From NCBI GenBank assembly GCA_964552395.1, contig CAZKGM010000011.1, positions 1 to 64,000 of the forward strand: a DNA stretch of 64,000 nucleotides, in the 5' to 3' direction. The DNA is from JAJDNH01 sp964552395 (GTDB taxonomy: Bacteria > Acidobacteriota > Thermoanaerobaculia > Thermoanaerobaculales > Sulfomarinibacteraceae). A program made the position numbers and the translations under genes. This document shows positions 49,090-58,196 of this stretch, piece by piece. Position 1 is the first letter of the stretch; every line of letters starts with the position of its first letter. Below the pieces are notes generated by a model, which had not been told where the DNA came from, did no database searches, and was given only the letters and a program-made list of their open reading frames with translations.

Positions 49090-50031
49090 ATGCAGAGAAG
49101 GGTCCACACCAGGGCGCAAGCCCTCGCCGAAAGTACGTTCCACGGGACCGCGCTGACCTGCGCGGTCTTCGTGCTCGTCGCCATGGTGGCGATCTTCGCC
49201 GAGCTGGTCAGGAACTCGCACCTGTCCCTCGCGAAGTTCGGCTGGGGCTTCCTGACCTCGGCGGCTTGGAACCCGGTCACCGGCGATTACGGCGCCGCCA
49301 GCAGCATTTTCGGCACCCTCGTCTCGACCGCGATCGCGCTCCTCATCGCCGTCCCCCTCAGCCTCGCTATCGCCCTCTTTCTGGTGGAGATGGCGCATCC
49401 CAGGGTGGCCCGCCCCGTCGGCTACGCAATCGAGCTGCTGGCCGCCATTCCGAGCATCATCTACGGCATGTGGGGGCTGTTCGTGCTCGCCCCGTTCATG
49501 GCGGATCACGTGCAGCCCTACCTGCAGAGGGTCTTCGGCAACCTGCCGCTGTTTTCCGGGCCGCCGATGGGCATCGGCATGCTCAGCGCCGGCCTCGTCC
49601 TTGCGCTGATGGTGCTGCCGTTCATCACCGCAGTGGTACGGGACATCTTCGCCCTGGTGCCGACGGTGATGAAGGAGGCGGGCTACGGCATGGGCGCCAC
49701 CACCTGGGAGGTAACCCGCAAGGTGACCCTGCGCCACGGCATGCGCGGCGTCCTCGGCGGCGTCTTCTTGGGGCTCGGGCGGGCGATCGGCGAGACCATG
49801 GCGGTGACCTTCGTGATCGGCAACGACCACCGCATCGCCGCGTCGCTGTTCGCGTCCGGGAACACCATCTCGTCGACGCTGGCCAACGAGTTTACCGAGG
49901 CCTCACAACCGCTCTACCTGTCGGCGCTGGTCGAGCTCGGGCTGATCTTGTTCGTCATCACGTTCCTGATCCAGATCGCGGCCCAGCTCTGGCTCAAGCG
50001 CATGTCGCGCCGTCTCGGGACCGACAAGTGA
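49090..50031 (+). CDS. pstC: Phosphate ABC transporter permease PstC (313 aa)
   Basis: I place the start at ATG 49090; the frame is open back to a GTG at 49018 inside pstS. Six membrane segments and the BPD permease loop (YGMGATTWEVTRKVTLRHGMRG near residue 200) are present, with the PstC signature IELLAAIPSIIYGMWGLF near 110. It overlaps pstA by 4 bases (GTGA). Confidence 0.95.
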   Translation: MQRRVHTRAQALAESTFHGTALTCAVFVLVAMVAIFAELVRNSHLSLAKFGWGFLTSAAWNPVTGDYGAASSIFGTLVSTAIALLIAVPLSLAIALFLVEMAHPRVARPVGYAIELLAAIPSIIYGMWGLFVLAPFMADHVQPYLQRVFGNLPLFSGPPMGIGMLSAGLVLALMVLPFITAVVRDIFALVPTVMKEAGYGMGATTWEVTRKVTLRHGMRGVLGGVFLGLGRAIGETMAVTFVIGNDHRIAASLFASGNTISSTLANEFTEASQPLYLSALVELGLILFVITFLIQIAAQLWLKRMSRRLGTDK

Positions 50032-50870
50032 GGCGCCGCCCCTCCTGGCCGCGCAAAGTGACCGACGCCCTCGTCAAGACGCTGGCAGCGTTGTCGGCGG
50101 CGCTCGGCATCGTCGCCCTGGGATGGATCCTCTTCATCATTCTGCGCCACGGCGCCAGCGCCCTCAACTGGGAGTTCCTGACCAGCCTCCCGTCGCCGCC
50201 GGGCGTCGAGGGAGGCGGGCTCGCGAACGCCATGATCGGCACCGCCCTCATGACCCTGCTGGCGTGCGCCCTGGGAGTCCCTATCGGGCTCATGGCGGGG
50301 GTCTACCTGGCCGAGTTCGGCCGTGGCAACAGGTTCGCGATGCTGGTCCGCTTTCTGGTCAACGTGATGATGGGCATCCCGTCAATCATCGTCGGGCTGT
50401 TCGTCTACACGATCATGGTCCGCCCGGTTGGCCACTTCTCCGGCTGGGCCGGCGCCGTGTCGCTGGCGCTGCTGATCACGCCGGTCGTGGCGCGCACTAC
50501 CGAGGACATGCTCGCCCTCGTTCCCAACGCCTTGAGGGAGTCCGCGCTCGCGCTCGGCGCGCCGCACTGGCGCAGCACGATTCAGATCCTGTTCCGTGCC
50601 GCCAAGGCGGGGCTCCTCACCGGCGTCCTGCTGGCGGTGGCGAGGGTCAGCGGCGAGACCGCACCGCTGCTGTTCACGGCCCTCAACAGCCCGTACTGGC
50701 CGCAGTCCCTCAACGGGCCGACCGCCAACCTCACCGTCACGATCTTCAACTACGCAATGTCGCCGTACCCCAACTGGCAGCAAGCCGCCTGGGGCGCATC
50801 TTTTCTGATTACCGCGGGCGTGCTGGTGCTGACCATCGTATCGCGCGCCCTGGCTCGGGAGAAGAAGTGA
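50028..50870 (+). CDS. pstA: Phosphate ABC transporter permease PstA (280 aa)
   Basis: GTG 50028 overlaps the pstC stop. Six membrane segments, the motif NVMMGIPSIIVGLFVY near 110 and the permease loop ALALGAPHWRSTIQILFRA near 180 identify PstA, the partner of PstC in the inner-membrane channel. The stop overlaps the pstB start (TGATG). Confidence 0.95.
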   Translation: MRRRPSWPRKVTDALVKTLAALSAALGIVALGWILFIILRHGASALNWEFLTSLPSPPGVEGGGLANAMIGTALMTLLACALGVPIGLMAGVYLAEFGRGNRFAMLVRFLVNVMMGIPSIIVGLFVYTIMVRPVGHFSGWAGAVSLALLITPVVARTTEDMLALVPNALRESALALGAPHWRSTIQILFRAAKAGLLTGVLLAVARVSGETAPLLFTALNSPYWPQSLNGPTANLTVTIFNYAMSPYPNWQQAAWGASFLITAGVLVLTIVSRALAREKK

Positions 50871-51712
50871 TGAACAGCCCCTCCGTCCCCCACACGCCTC
50901 CCCTCACCCAGCCCTGGCTGAAGCCTGCCGTCAAGCCCCACGCGGCGCCGGCGGCCAGCGAGACCAAGATCTCCGTGCGCGGCCTGGACTTCTTCTACGG
51001 CGATCATCAGGCACTCTATGACAACAGCCTGGAGATCCCCGTGGGCACGGTGACCGCCATCATCGGCCCGTCGGGCTGCGGCAAGTCCACCCACATCCGG
51101 GTGTACAACCGCATCTTCCAGCTCTACCGCGACCAGCGGGCGAGCGGCGAGGTGCTGCTTGACGGCGAGAACGTCCTCGCGCCGGGAGTTGACCTCATCG
51201 AGCTGCGACGGCGGGTCGGCATGATCTTCCAGAAGCCGACGCCGTTCCCCCTGAGCGTATACGAGAACCTCGCCTATGGCCTCCGCCTCCACTACAAGGT
51301 GAACCGCTCCGAGCTCGACGGCAGGGTCGAGCAGGCACTCCGTGCCGCCGCCCTGTGGGACGAGGTCAAGGACAAGCTGCACCGCTCCGGGACCGCTCTC
51401 TCGGGCGGTCAGCAGCAGCGTCTCTGCATCGCGCGCGCGATCGCGGTCGAGCCGGAGGTACTGCTGATGGACGAGCCCACCTCCGCTATCGACCCGGTTG
51501 CCACCGCCCGCATCGAAGAGCTGATCAACGAGCTCAAGCAGCAGTACACGATCGTCATCGTCACCCACAACATGCAGCAGGCAACCCGGATCTCCGACTT
51601 CACCGCGTTCTTCTTCGAGGGCCGGATCATCGAGTTCGGGCCGACGGTCCAGCTGTTTACCAACCCGAGAGAGCGCAAGACCGAGGAGTACATCACCGGC
51701 CGCTTCGGTTGA
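50870..51712 (+). CDS. pstB: Phosphate ABC transporter ATPase PstB (280 aa)
   Basis: Walker A GPSGCGKST near residue 63, Q-loop MIFQKPTPFPLSVYENLAYG near 117, signature LSGGQQQRLCIARAI near 178, Walker B VLLMDEPTSAIDPVA near 200 and His in VTHNMQQ. TPFPLSV is diagnostic of PstB. A 35-residue Pro/Ala-rich N-terminal extension precedes the ATPase domain. No phoU or phoB/phoR follows, which is the usual arrangement in many bacteria, so these must lie elsewhere. Confidence 0.97.
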   Translation: MNSPSVPHTPPLTQPWLKPAVKPHAAPAASETKISVRGLDFFYGDHQALYDNSLEIPVGTVTAIIGPSGCGKSTHIRVYNRIFQLYRDQRASGEVLLDGENVLAPGVDLIELRRRVGMIFQKPTPFPLSVYENLAYGLRLHYKVNRSELDGRVEQALRAAALWDEVKDKLHRSGTALSGGQQQRLCIARAIAVEPEVLLMDEPTSAIDPVATARIEELINELKQQYTIVIVTHNMQQATRISDFTAFFFEGRIIEFGPTVQLFTNPRERKTEEYITGRFG

Positions 51713-51733
51713 TCCCCAACTCGGCGTGGGAAG

Positions 51734-51870
51734 AACTCAACCACGGATTTCACGGATTCTCACAAATTTCAGAAAATCGGTAGTGAACTGCAAAGTCGCC
51801 AAGTACGCCAGGCTCGCTAACAAGATATTCCTTTTCTTAACTTTGCGCCCTTCGCGCCTTGGCGGTTGAA
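51734..51870. repeat. AT-richer relic of dispersed repeats
   Basis: After pstB the base composition changes abruptly. ACCACGGATTTCACGGATT (from about 51740) and, on the other strand, AACCGCCAAGGCGCGAAGG (about 51851-51869) are short motifs I recall as widespread in unrelated environmental bacterial genomes, usually in gene gaps. On the minus strand an open stretch reads KKRNILLASLAYLATL but has no start or family. I treat it as non-coding repeat debris. Confidence 0.5.
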
Positions 51871-51939
51871 TCGTAGTCCAGTCTCTGTCGAGTTCTTCCA
51901 CGCAGACAATGTGACCCGCGGGGACAGACAGGATCCGGG

Positions 51940-52386
51940 TCAGTCGGCTGTCTCGCGGATCCTCTGCGCCGCCTCGGCCAGGCGGTCTGACTCCCTGATC
52001 GCGGCCAGTTTGGGGGGCGACTCCTGGAACTTCTCGAGAGCGTTGAACGACGCGTCGAGGACGTCCCCCCGGATCGTCGGCACCAGGAAGAGATGGGTGT
52101 GCGGGATCCGCCGGCCGCGCGCGTAGAGGCAGACGAAGTCCGGCGAGTACGACCGGTCGAGCCGCCGCGCCACTCGCCTCGCCATCGTGAACAGGCTCAC
52201 CGTCTCCTCCTCGGTCAGGTCGTGCCACCACGGCACGTGCCGCTTCGAGATGACCAGACAGTGCCCTTCGGTAAACGGGTTGATGTCGAGCAGACCCAGG
52301 GACAGCTCGTCCTCCTCGACGACATGGGCCGGCGCTATCCCCGCGACAATCTCGCAGAACACACAGGCTGCATCTTCTCCGGACAT
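51940..52386 (-). CDS. HIT-family protein with altered third His (148 aa)
   Basis: GGAGGGGAAG precedes the ATG at 52386. CVFCEIVAG near residue 8 is the usual zinc-binding start of HIT hydrolases, followed by GHCLVISKRHVPWWHDLT near 43. The triad motif HxHxHxx reads HTHLFLVP near 98: the first and second His are present, the third is Phe. The second His is the nucleophile in this family, so nucleotidyl hydrolase activity may persist in weakened form. It is upstream of the AT-rich relic and stands alone. Confidence 0.88.
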   Translation of the reverse strand: MSGEDAACVFCEIVAGIAPAHVVEEDELSLGLLDINPFTEGHCLVISKRHVPWWHDLTEEETVSLFTMARRVARRLDRSYSPDFVCLYARGRRIPHTHLFLVPTIRGDVLDASFNALEKFQESPPKLAAIRESDRLAEAAQRIRETAD

Positions 52387-52462
52387 CTTCCCCTCCACTC
52401 CCCGCATCGGAACCGCTGGCGTCAGTCTCCCGCGCGCTCCCGCCCGGGTCAAGAGCAGTTCA

Positions 52463-52918
52463 CTACGCGAAACGCTGGAGAGCGCTCCTGAGGTTGGGCG
52501 GGATCTCGATCGTCTTGCCCGCCGCGTAGTCGAACGCGACCTGGACCGTGCGCGCCGTGGCCACCGGCCGGCCCGACTGCTGATCGGTGATCAGGTACTC
52601 GAGGTCGAAGCTCTTCGCCCCGGTGCGGGCGACCCGAATGTGGACGACAAGGGTCTCGCCGACCGCCGCCGGCGACAGGTAGCGGCAGGTCGCCTCGGCG
52701 AGAATGAACGGGAACTGCTCGAGCGCCGACGGGCTCGACGTGGCGGTGAACCCGAGCTTGGAAAACAGGGCGACCCGCCCCTGCTCGAGGTAGGTCAGGT
52801 AGACCGCATTGTTGACATGGCCCATGGCGTCGACGTCGCGGAACCTGACCACAATCTCCGTCTGAAGGGGAAACTCCTCGGGTAACGGGACCGAACGGGA
52901 TGGCGACATGCCGGCCAT
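52463..52918 (-). CDS. Acyl-CoA thioesterase, 4HBT hotdog family (151 aa)
   Basis: The start may be ATG 52918 or 52909. The single hotdog domain contains RFRDVDAMGHVNNAVYLTYLEQGR near residue 24, with the catalytic Asp of 4-hydroxybenzoyl-CoA thioesterase-like enzymes, and ending FDYAAGKTIEIPP. It hydrolyses acyl-CoA thioesters in the cytoplasm; the acyl chain is unknown. It is convergent with nothing and divergent from the kinase gene that follows. Confidence 0.92.
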   Translation of the reverse strand: MAGMSPSRSVPLPEEFPLQTEIVVRFRDVDAMGHVNNAVYLTYLEQGRVALFSKLGFTATSSPSALEQFPFILAEATCRYLSPAAVGETLVVHIRVARTGAKSFDLEYLITDQQSGRPVATARTVQVAFDYAAGKTIEIPPNLRSALQRFA

Positions 52919-53039
52919 TGTGCTCAGCCGGGGGCAGGAGGTCAACCGCATCCTCCCGCGCCGTACCGCCGGGCCGTTCAACCGGTGATGGTCGACTGGC
53001 ATGGACTCGAGGTGTGAGGTACCCTCGTCCGGTGGCGCA

Positions 53040-54557
53040 ATGAGGGAACCGAGCCGCGACACGCCTCAGTATGAGATGGGACAAGCCGAGACCGAACGGC
53101 TGCGCCGGGTGGAGACGACGTTTCTCGCGCGGCCCCGGGTCAGCATCCGCCTGCGCATCGTGGCCGGTTTCCTGCTGTGCTTCTTCCTGCTCGCGATCAC
53201 CGGCCTCATCAACCTTGTCATCCTCTTCCAGGCGCGGAGCAAGCTCCACTTCCTCGACGTCAGTCAGAGTCTCTCGCTGGAGATTCAGCGTGCCGCTCAC
53301 ACCGCCAGGCTCGACTTCCCGGATCAGAAGAACCTGGCAGCGGCGGCCGCGAGCGCGAAGGACGCCTTCGACCTCTTCATGAAGGAGGGGGCCCAGATCA
53401 TGGGGGCCACCGGCGAGAAGGATCTCGCCCTCCTCAACTATCAGATGGGACACTACGTCCAGCTCCTCGACGACGGGCTGGCCCTGGCCAGAAGCGGCGC
53501 GGCGTCGGCACGCGAAAAGAAGGCGTTGCAGGAGCAGATGGACGCCTCCGCCTCCGGCCTCCTCAACCTCCTGCGCACGATGAAGGCACGCGAAGCCGCT
53601 GCGGCCGACCGTGTTCTCAGTCTGTCTCAGAAGCTCCCGTTCGTGTTCTCGGCGCTGATGCTGGTCATTATCTTCTGGATCACCAGCCTCCTGGCCGGCA
53701 CTATCACCGACTCGCTGAAGCGCCTGGAAGAGTCCACGCGCCGCATCGCCGCCGGCGACTTCTCGCTCATGAACCCCAAGCGGCGCTACCACGACGAGTT
53801 CTCCGACCTGTCGGTCGCCGTTAACCGCATGCTGTCGGAGCTGCGCGCCCGCGAGGCGCAGGTCATCAAGGCGGATCGCCTCGCGAGTATCGGTCTCGTG
53901 ACCTCGGGCTTCGCGCGGCAGTTCAGCGCCACCCTCGACGCCATCACGAGCCACGTCGGCTCCTTTCTCGATCAGTGCCCGGAGGCCAAGGCGTGCGAGC
54001 AGTGCGGGTTGCTTCAGGCCCTGTCCGCCGAGACCCAGCGCGGTAAGGAGACCGTCGCCACCCTCCTGGAGTTCACCCTCGACCACGACTTCGTCCTCTC
54101 CGACGTGAGCCTGCACGAGGTCGTGGAGTCGGCGCGGCAGCTTCTCCAGGATCAGATGGACGAGGCCCACGTCTCGTATTCCAACGGGATCCCGCCGGAC
54201 ATGCCCCAGGTCCGGGGCGCGGTGAACCAGCTCCGGCACGTCTTCGTCAACCTCTTCCACAACGCAATCCAGGCAATGCCCCACGGAGGCGCGCTGTCGG
54301 TGAAGGCCGCCCTGCTGGAGGGCGAACGGGCCAGCGTCACCGTCTCCGACACCGGCACCGGGATTCCGCCGGAGGACCTCGCCCACCTCTTCGACCCTTC
54401 CTTCACGACCAAAGACACCGAGGGAGGAACCGGGCTCGGGCTCTCGATCAGCTACGGGCTGATCAAGAGGCACGGAGGCGAGATCCGGGCCGAGAGCCTG
54501 CTCGGCAGTGGAACCACCATCTCCCTCACGCTTCCCCTGGCGACGGGTGCACAGTAG
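53040..54557 (+). CDS. Membrane histidine kinase-like protein lacking the phospho-acceptor His (505 aa)
   Basis: Start at ATG 53040 (GGTGG 4 bases upstream). Membrane helices about 38-62 and 200-222 enclose a helical periplasmic sensor; HAMP spans about 222-275. The dimerisation helix reads DRLASIGLVTSGFARQF, where homologues have AHE(I/F): the phospho-acceptor position is Arg293. The HATPase domain is intact (NLFHNAIQAM, DTGTGIP, GTGLGLSIS). Cysteines 313, 319 and 322 (CPEAKACEQC) sit in the dimerisation region. No response regulator is adjacent. It may act by ATP-dependent conformational output, phosphorylate through another residue, or be inactive. Confidence 0.85.
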   Translation: MREPSRDTPQYEMGQAETERLRRVETTFLARPRVSIRLRIVAGFLLCFFLLAITGLINLVILFQARSKLHFLDVSQSLSLEIQRAAHTARLDFPDQKNLAAAAASAKDAFDLFMKEGAQIMGATGEKDLALLNYQMGHYVQLLDDGLALARSGAASAREKKALQEQMDASASGLLNLLRTMKAREAAAADRVLSLSQKLPFVFSALMLVIIFWITSLLAGTITDSLKRLEESTRRIAAGDFSLMNPKRRYHDEFSDLSVAVNRMLSELRAREAQVIKADRLASIGLVTSGFARQFSATLDAITSHVGSFLDQCPEAKACEQCGLLQALSAETQRGKETVATLLEFTLDHDFVLSDVSLHEVVESARQLLQDQMDEAHVSYSNGIPPDMPQVRGAVNQLRHVFVNLFHNAIQAMPHGGALSVKAALLEGERASVTVSDTGTGIPPEDLAHLFDPSFTTKDTEGGTGLGLSISYGLIKRHGGEIRAESLLGSGTTISLTLPLATGAQ

Positions 54558-54559
54558 GG

Positions 54560-55375
54560 TCAGACGTTGGTCGGTCTGTTTCGCTTCCTCGCTGCATGGA
54601 TCGCGCCCAGCCGTCCCAGCACATCGAAGATCAGGCACATGAGGAAGCCTACGACGACTGCCAAGCTCACCGCGGCCAAGCCGTAGAGCACGCCGTGGGA
54701 ATGGGCGAAGGTGCTGACGAAAGCCTCGATCCCGATCTCGTGAACCTCGACCGAGACGGATCGGGTGCCGACGACCCAACGGTCGCGGATCGCGAACGCC
54801 TCGATCGTGTAGCGGCCCGAGGAAACGCCGGCAGGCCAGAAGAAGCTGGTTGCGAAGCGGCCGTCGCGACAGGTGACGCCGCCGTCTGTGAAGGCGAAGA
54901 GGCCGGCCGCCTTGCGCGCCGCAATGAGCTCGTTCTTATGAAGCTCGGCGTCGGTCCCCCCCTTGACCGTCAGCGACCGGCGAAGACCCCTGAGCCCGAG
55001 GCGATATCGCAGGTGCTCTTGAGCAGGCAAGATCACCTCGAGCGGACCGCTGCTCTGGACCTTGTACATCCGCGGCACATTGCCGAACTGCACGCGGCCG
55101 ACGGACATCCAGAACGGCCCGACCTTGCCCATCCGTGAGAATGTCACCGTCCGGCCCGGCGACGTCAGCTCGACCACGACGTCGCAGCCGGGCTCAACCC
55201 TGCCCCACACCTTGACGCGCTCGCCGGCGTAGCGGGGTGTCACCTGGATGTCGTGGTCGGACACCTCGAGCGTTTGCAGCGGGTTCGCCTGCTGCGCCAC
55301 ATCCCGAGGCCCGGCGCCGAGGGCGAAGTGACAGAGCAAGAGCCCCAGCATGGTCCCAAGCGGGCGAACTCTCAT
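54560..55375 (-). CDS. TIGR02186-family membrane-anchored protein (271 aa)
   Basis: A signal peptide (about 1-21) is followed by a periplasmic beta-rich region (LEVSDHDIQVTPRYAGERV near 36; FWPAGVSSGRYTIEAFAI near 178) and one C-terminal membrane helix (about 230-255). The pattern matches the TIGR02186 family, found next to TauE/SafE permeases as here. The start overlaps the permease stop by 4 bases. It probably assists the anion exporter from the periplasmic side; mechanism unknown. Confidence 0.82.
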   Translation of the reverse strand: MRVRPLGTMLGLLLCHFALGAGPRDVAQQANPLQTLEVSDHDIQVTPRYAGERVKVWGRVEPGCDVVVELTSPGRTVTFSRMGKVGPFWMSVGRVQFGNVPRMYKVQSSGPLEVILPAQEHLRYRLGLRGLRRSLTVKGGTDAELHKNELIAARKAAGLFAFTDGGVTCRDGRFATSFFWPAGVSSGRYTIEAFAIRDRWVVGTRSVSVEVHEIGIEAFVSTFAHSHGVLYGLAAVSLAVVVGFLMCLIFDVLGRLGAIHAARKRNRPTNV

Positions 55376-56280
55376 CGCCGGCCGACCAGCTCCTGAAGAA
55401 GAAACAGAGGCGCCGCCAGGAGACCGTTTAGCATCTTGACCGACATCGCAAGGACCAGCAGCGAGAACACGACCTTGAGCTGGTCGGCTCTCAGGCGCTG
55501 CGCCGCGCGGGCTCCCAGCTGCGCCCCGAGCGTGGAACCGATGAGCAGAATCGCCGCCAGCACAACGTCCACGGTGTGGTTCATGGCCGCCTGCATCAGG
55601 GTTACCGAGCTCGAAGTGAACAGCATCTGGAACAGGCTCGTCCCGACCACGACCTGCATCGGCATGTCCAGGAGGTAGGTCATGGCGGGGATCAGAATGA
55701 AGCCTCCCCCAACCCCCATGATCGCCGCTAGAACACCGACGAAGCCGCCGAGCAGGAACGGCGCCAGGGCCGACGTCTGAGTACCCGCGGCCTTGAACCG
55801 CATCTGCAGCGGCAGCCTTCGCAGCAGCCGCACGACGCGCGACGGCTCTCCGCCCTTCGGCGTGCCCCGCACCTGGCTTGTGAGCCCTTCAACGAAGACG
55901 ATCACGCCGATCACCGCCATCAGGACCACGTAGCAGGAGACGATCACGAGGTCGAGGTTGCCTACCGCGCGCAGCAGCTTGACGATCCAGGTCCCCAACG
56001 CGCCGCCTGAGACCCCGCCAATGAGCATCAGCACACCAATTCCGATGTCCACGTTGCCGACCCTCAGGTGGGCGATCGCGCCCGAAACGCTGGCGCCGGC
56101 GATGGCGTTGATCCCGGAAGCGGCGGCGACCGCGGGGCTGACGCCCATCATGATCAGGATCGGCGTCAGCAGAAAGCCGCCAGATCCGAGCAAGCCCTGG
56201 ACAAAGCCGACGCCGATCCCGGCGCAAGCGACCCACAGGATGTTGATGTCCATCCCGGCCACTGGGAGGTAGATGTTCAT
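55372..56280 (-). CDS. TauE/SafE-family anion exporter (302 aa)
   Basis: Start at ATG 56280 with GGAG close upstream; ATG 56301 is possible, and longer frames run through non-coding-like sequence. About eight membrane segments; internal repeats GFVQGLLGSGGGFLLTP-like (GLLGSGGFLLTPILI near 24) and GVGGGFILIPAMTYL near 195 are the family's paired Gly-rich motifs. TauE/SafE proteins export sulfite, sulfoacetate or related anions. It forms an operon with the TIGR02186 gene. Confidence 0.92.
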   Translation of the reverse strand: MNIYLPVAGMDINILWVACAGIGVGFVQGLLGSGGFLLTPILIMMGVSPAVAAASGINAIAGASVSGAIAHLRVGNVDIGIGVLMLIGGVSGGALGTWIVKLLRAVGNLDLVIVSCYVVLMAVIGVIVFVEGLTSQVRGTPKGGEPSRVVRLLRRLPLQMRFKAAGTQTSALAPFLLGGFVGVLAAIMGVGGGFILIPAMTYLLDMPMQVVVGTSLFQMLFTSSSVTLMQAAMNHTVDVVLAAILLIGSTLGAQLGARAAQRLRADQLKVVFSLLVLAMSVKMLNGLLAAPLFLLQELVGRR

Positions 56281-56670
56281 CAGCTCCAGGCTCCCCGTCA
56301 TGTCGCTGCGCGGCACAGCCGCCGCACCACTCAGGACAGACGTTCGAGTCCCGGCGCCAGCCCCCCCAGCCTGGCACAACCGGGCTCCCGGCACGGGCCG
56401 GGCGTTGCCGATCTCAGTGTCCCTCCGCACCGCAGGCCTGGTCAAGGGCGACTCACACACTGAAGCGCCGTGGGCGACCCGGCGCATCTGGATCATTTCG
56501 GAGAACCTGGGCAGCAGACCTGAGCGCAGCGGTCCCTCGGGGCCGGAAGGCAGGACCGAGGCTCGCCTCGAGGCCGGGCTCCCCGTCCCCGAGGGGTGCG
56601 GCCGCAGGCCGCGGATCTGCCTGAGCCCGGATAGCGCGGGCTACACTACGCGGGTGTACGGGAGGGAGCG
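56281..56670. other. Divergent intergenic region, no gene seen
   Basis: This 390-base region separates the TauE gene from the transhydrogenase gene. I found no protein-like frame with a start. GCGGCC-GCA-GGCCGC near 56600 is a short hairpin. GGGAGGGAGCG just before 56671 is the ribosome-binding site of the next gene. No confident promoter was found on either strand. Confidence 0.4.
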
Positions 56671-58119
56671 ATGGCGAAAGCGTACGACCTTGTGGTTCTG
56701 GGCTGCGGGCCGGCCGGCGAGCGGGCCGCGATTCTGGCCGCCAAGGCCGGGCGGCAGGTGGCCGTGGTGGAGCGCGCCAACGTGGTCGGCGGTACACGGA
56801 TCAACTGGGGAACGATCCCCAGCAAGACCCTGCGCGAGAGCGCCCTCTTCGTGTGGGCCCACACCCACCACCGCCTGGAGGGCATCCGCACCGAGATCGC
56901 CCAAGAGATCACGGTCTCGGACTTCATGTACCGCGAGCACATGGTGGTGCAGCGCGAGCTCGCGCTCATCAACCGGACCCTCGGGCGCTACAGCATCGAG
57001 GTCTTCCGCGGCCACGGTCGCTTCCTCGACCGACGGCGGGTCGCGGTGCTGGACGACGACGGTGTCGCTTTGCACGAGCTCGACGGGGAGGTCTTCGTCA
57101 TCGCCACTGGCACCTCGCCCAACCACCCCATGGACGTCACCTTCGACGGCACGGTCGTTTTCGACAGCGACACCATCCTCAAGCTACCGCGTATCCCTCG
57201 CACCATGATCGTTCTCGGCGCGGGCGTGATCGGGGTGGAGTACGCCTCGATCTTCGCCGCCCTCGGCGTCGCCGTGACCCTGGTGGACACGCGCAACGAG
57301 CTCCTGCCGTACCTCGACCGCGAGATCGCCGCGCGTCTGGAGCAGGAGCTCGGGCGCCTCGGTATCACCATCCGCCACGGCGAACGCCACCGGCGGATCG
57401 CGAGGGTCGAGGGGGGGCCGCCGTCCGTTCGCTGCGAGACCATCAGCGGGGACATGCTGGAGGCGGACGCGCTGCTGTACTCGGTGGGCAGGGACGGCAA
57501 CACGGCCGGCATCGGCCTCGAGGCGATCGGGATCGAGCCGACGGAGCGCGGGCTGATTGAGGTCAACCAGGTCTACCAAACCACACAGCCGCACATCTAC
57601 GCCGCCGGCGACGTCATCGGCTACCCGGCCCTGGCCAGCACCTCGATGGAGCAGGGACGGCAGGCGGTTCGCCACGCCTTCAGCATCCCCGGCCCGCTCG
57701 GTCGCGAGGGAACGCTCCCGTTCGCCATCTACGCCATCCCCGAGATCGGCACCATCGGCGCCACCGAGGAGGACCTGGAGCGGGCCGGGACGGAGTACGT
57801 CATCGGCCGCGGGCTCTACCGCCTCAACCCGCGCGGCCAGATCATGGGCGACACCGGCGGCATGCTGAAGCTGCTGTTCGACCTCGCCGGCCTGCGCCTG
57901 CTTGGCGCCCACATCATCGGTTCCCAGGCCAGCGAGCTGGTCCACATCGGTCAGGCCTACCTGCGCGCCGACGCCACCGCCTTCGACATCGCCGAGGCGC
58001 TCTACAACTACCCGACCCTGGCCGACCTCTACCGTCACGCGGCGCTCGAGGCGCTGCGTGAGAAGATGCAACGCCGCCCCGGCTGGCAGCCGTGGACAAC
58101 GCCCCGCTCGCCCGGATAG
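56671..58119 (+). CDS. sthA: Soluble pyridine nucleotide transhydrogenase (482 aa)
   Basis: GGAGGGAG precedes the ATG. The FAD-binding start LVVLGCGPAGERAAILAAKAG, the NAD(P) fold GAGVIGVEYASIFAALG near 188 and the C-terminal dimerisation domain (EIGTIGATEEDLERAG, YNYPTLADLYRHAA) are intact. The redox CXXXXC of lipoamide dehydrogenases is replaced by GTRINWGTIPSKTL, as in SthA, which transfers hydride between NADPH and NAD+ without a disulfide. Length fits. Monocistronic. Confidence 0.93.
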   Translation: MAKAYDLVVLGCGPAGERAAILAAKAGRQVAVVERANVVGGTRINWGTIPSKTLRESALFVWAHTHHRLEGIRTEIAQEITVSDFMYREHMVVQRELALINRTLGRYSIEVFRGHGRFLDRRRVAVLDDDGVALHELDGEVFVIATGTSPNHPMDVTFDGTVVFDSDTILKLPRIPRTMIVLGAGVIGVEYASIFAALGVAVTLVDTRNELLPYLDREIAARLEQELGRLGITIRHGERHRRIARVEGGPPSVRCETISGDMLEADALLYSVGRDGNTAGIGLEAIGIEPTERGLIEVNQVYQTTQPHIYAAGDVIGYPALASTSMEQGRQAVRHAFSIPGPLGREGTLPFAIYAIPEIGTIGATEEDLERAGTEYVIGRGLYRLNPRGQIMGDTGGMLKLLFDLAGLRLLGAHIIGSQASELVHIGQAYLRADATAFDIAEALYNYPTLADLYRHAALEALREKMQRRPGWQPWTTPRSPG

Positions 58120-58196
58120 TCGCGCGTCACATGCGTTAGCGCGCTCAAGAGGGCCGGAGCCCCGGAGACCGAGTCCCGCCGGGGTTCGTCAGTGCC

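Noticed and set aside
51737..52231. Minus-strand frame through the AT-rich stretch after pstB
   Set aside because: It is an out-of-frame read of the HIT gene followed by dispersed-repeat sequence; no start or family.
56671..58119. Dihydrolipoamide dehydrogenase or mercuric reductase
   Set aside because: The redox-active CXXXXC pair is replaced (GTRINWGTIPSK), which is the soluble transhydrogenase pattern.
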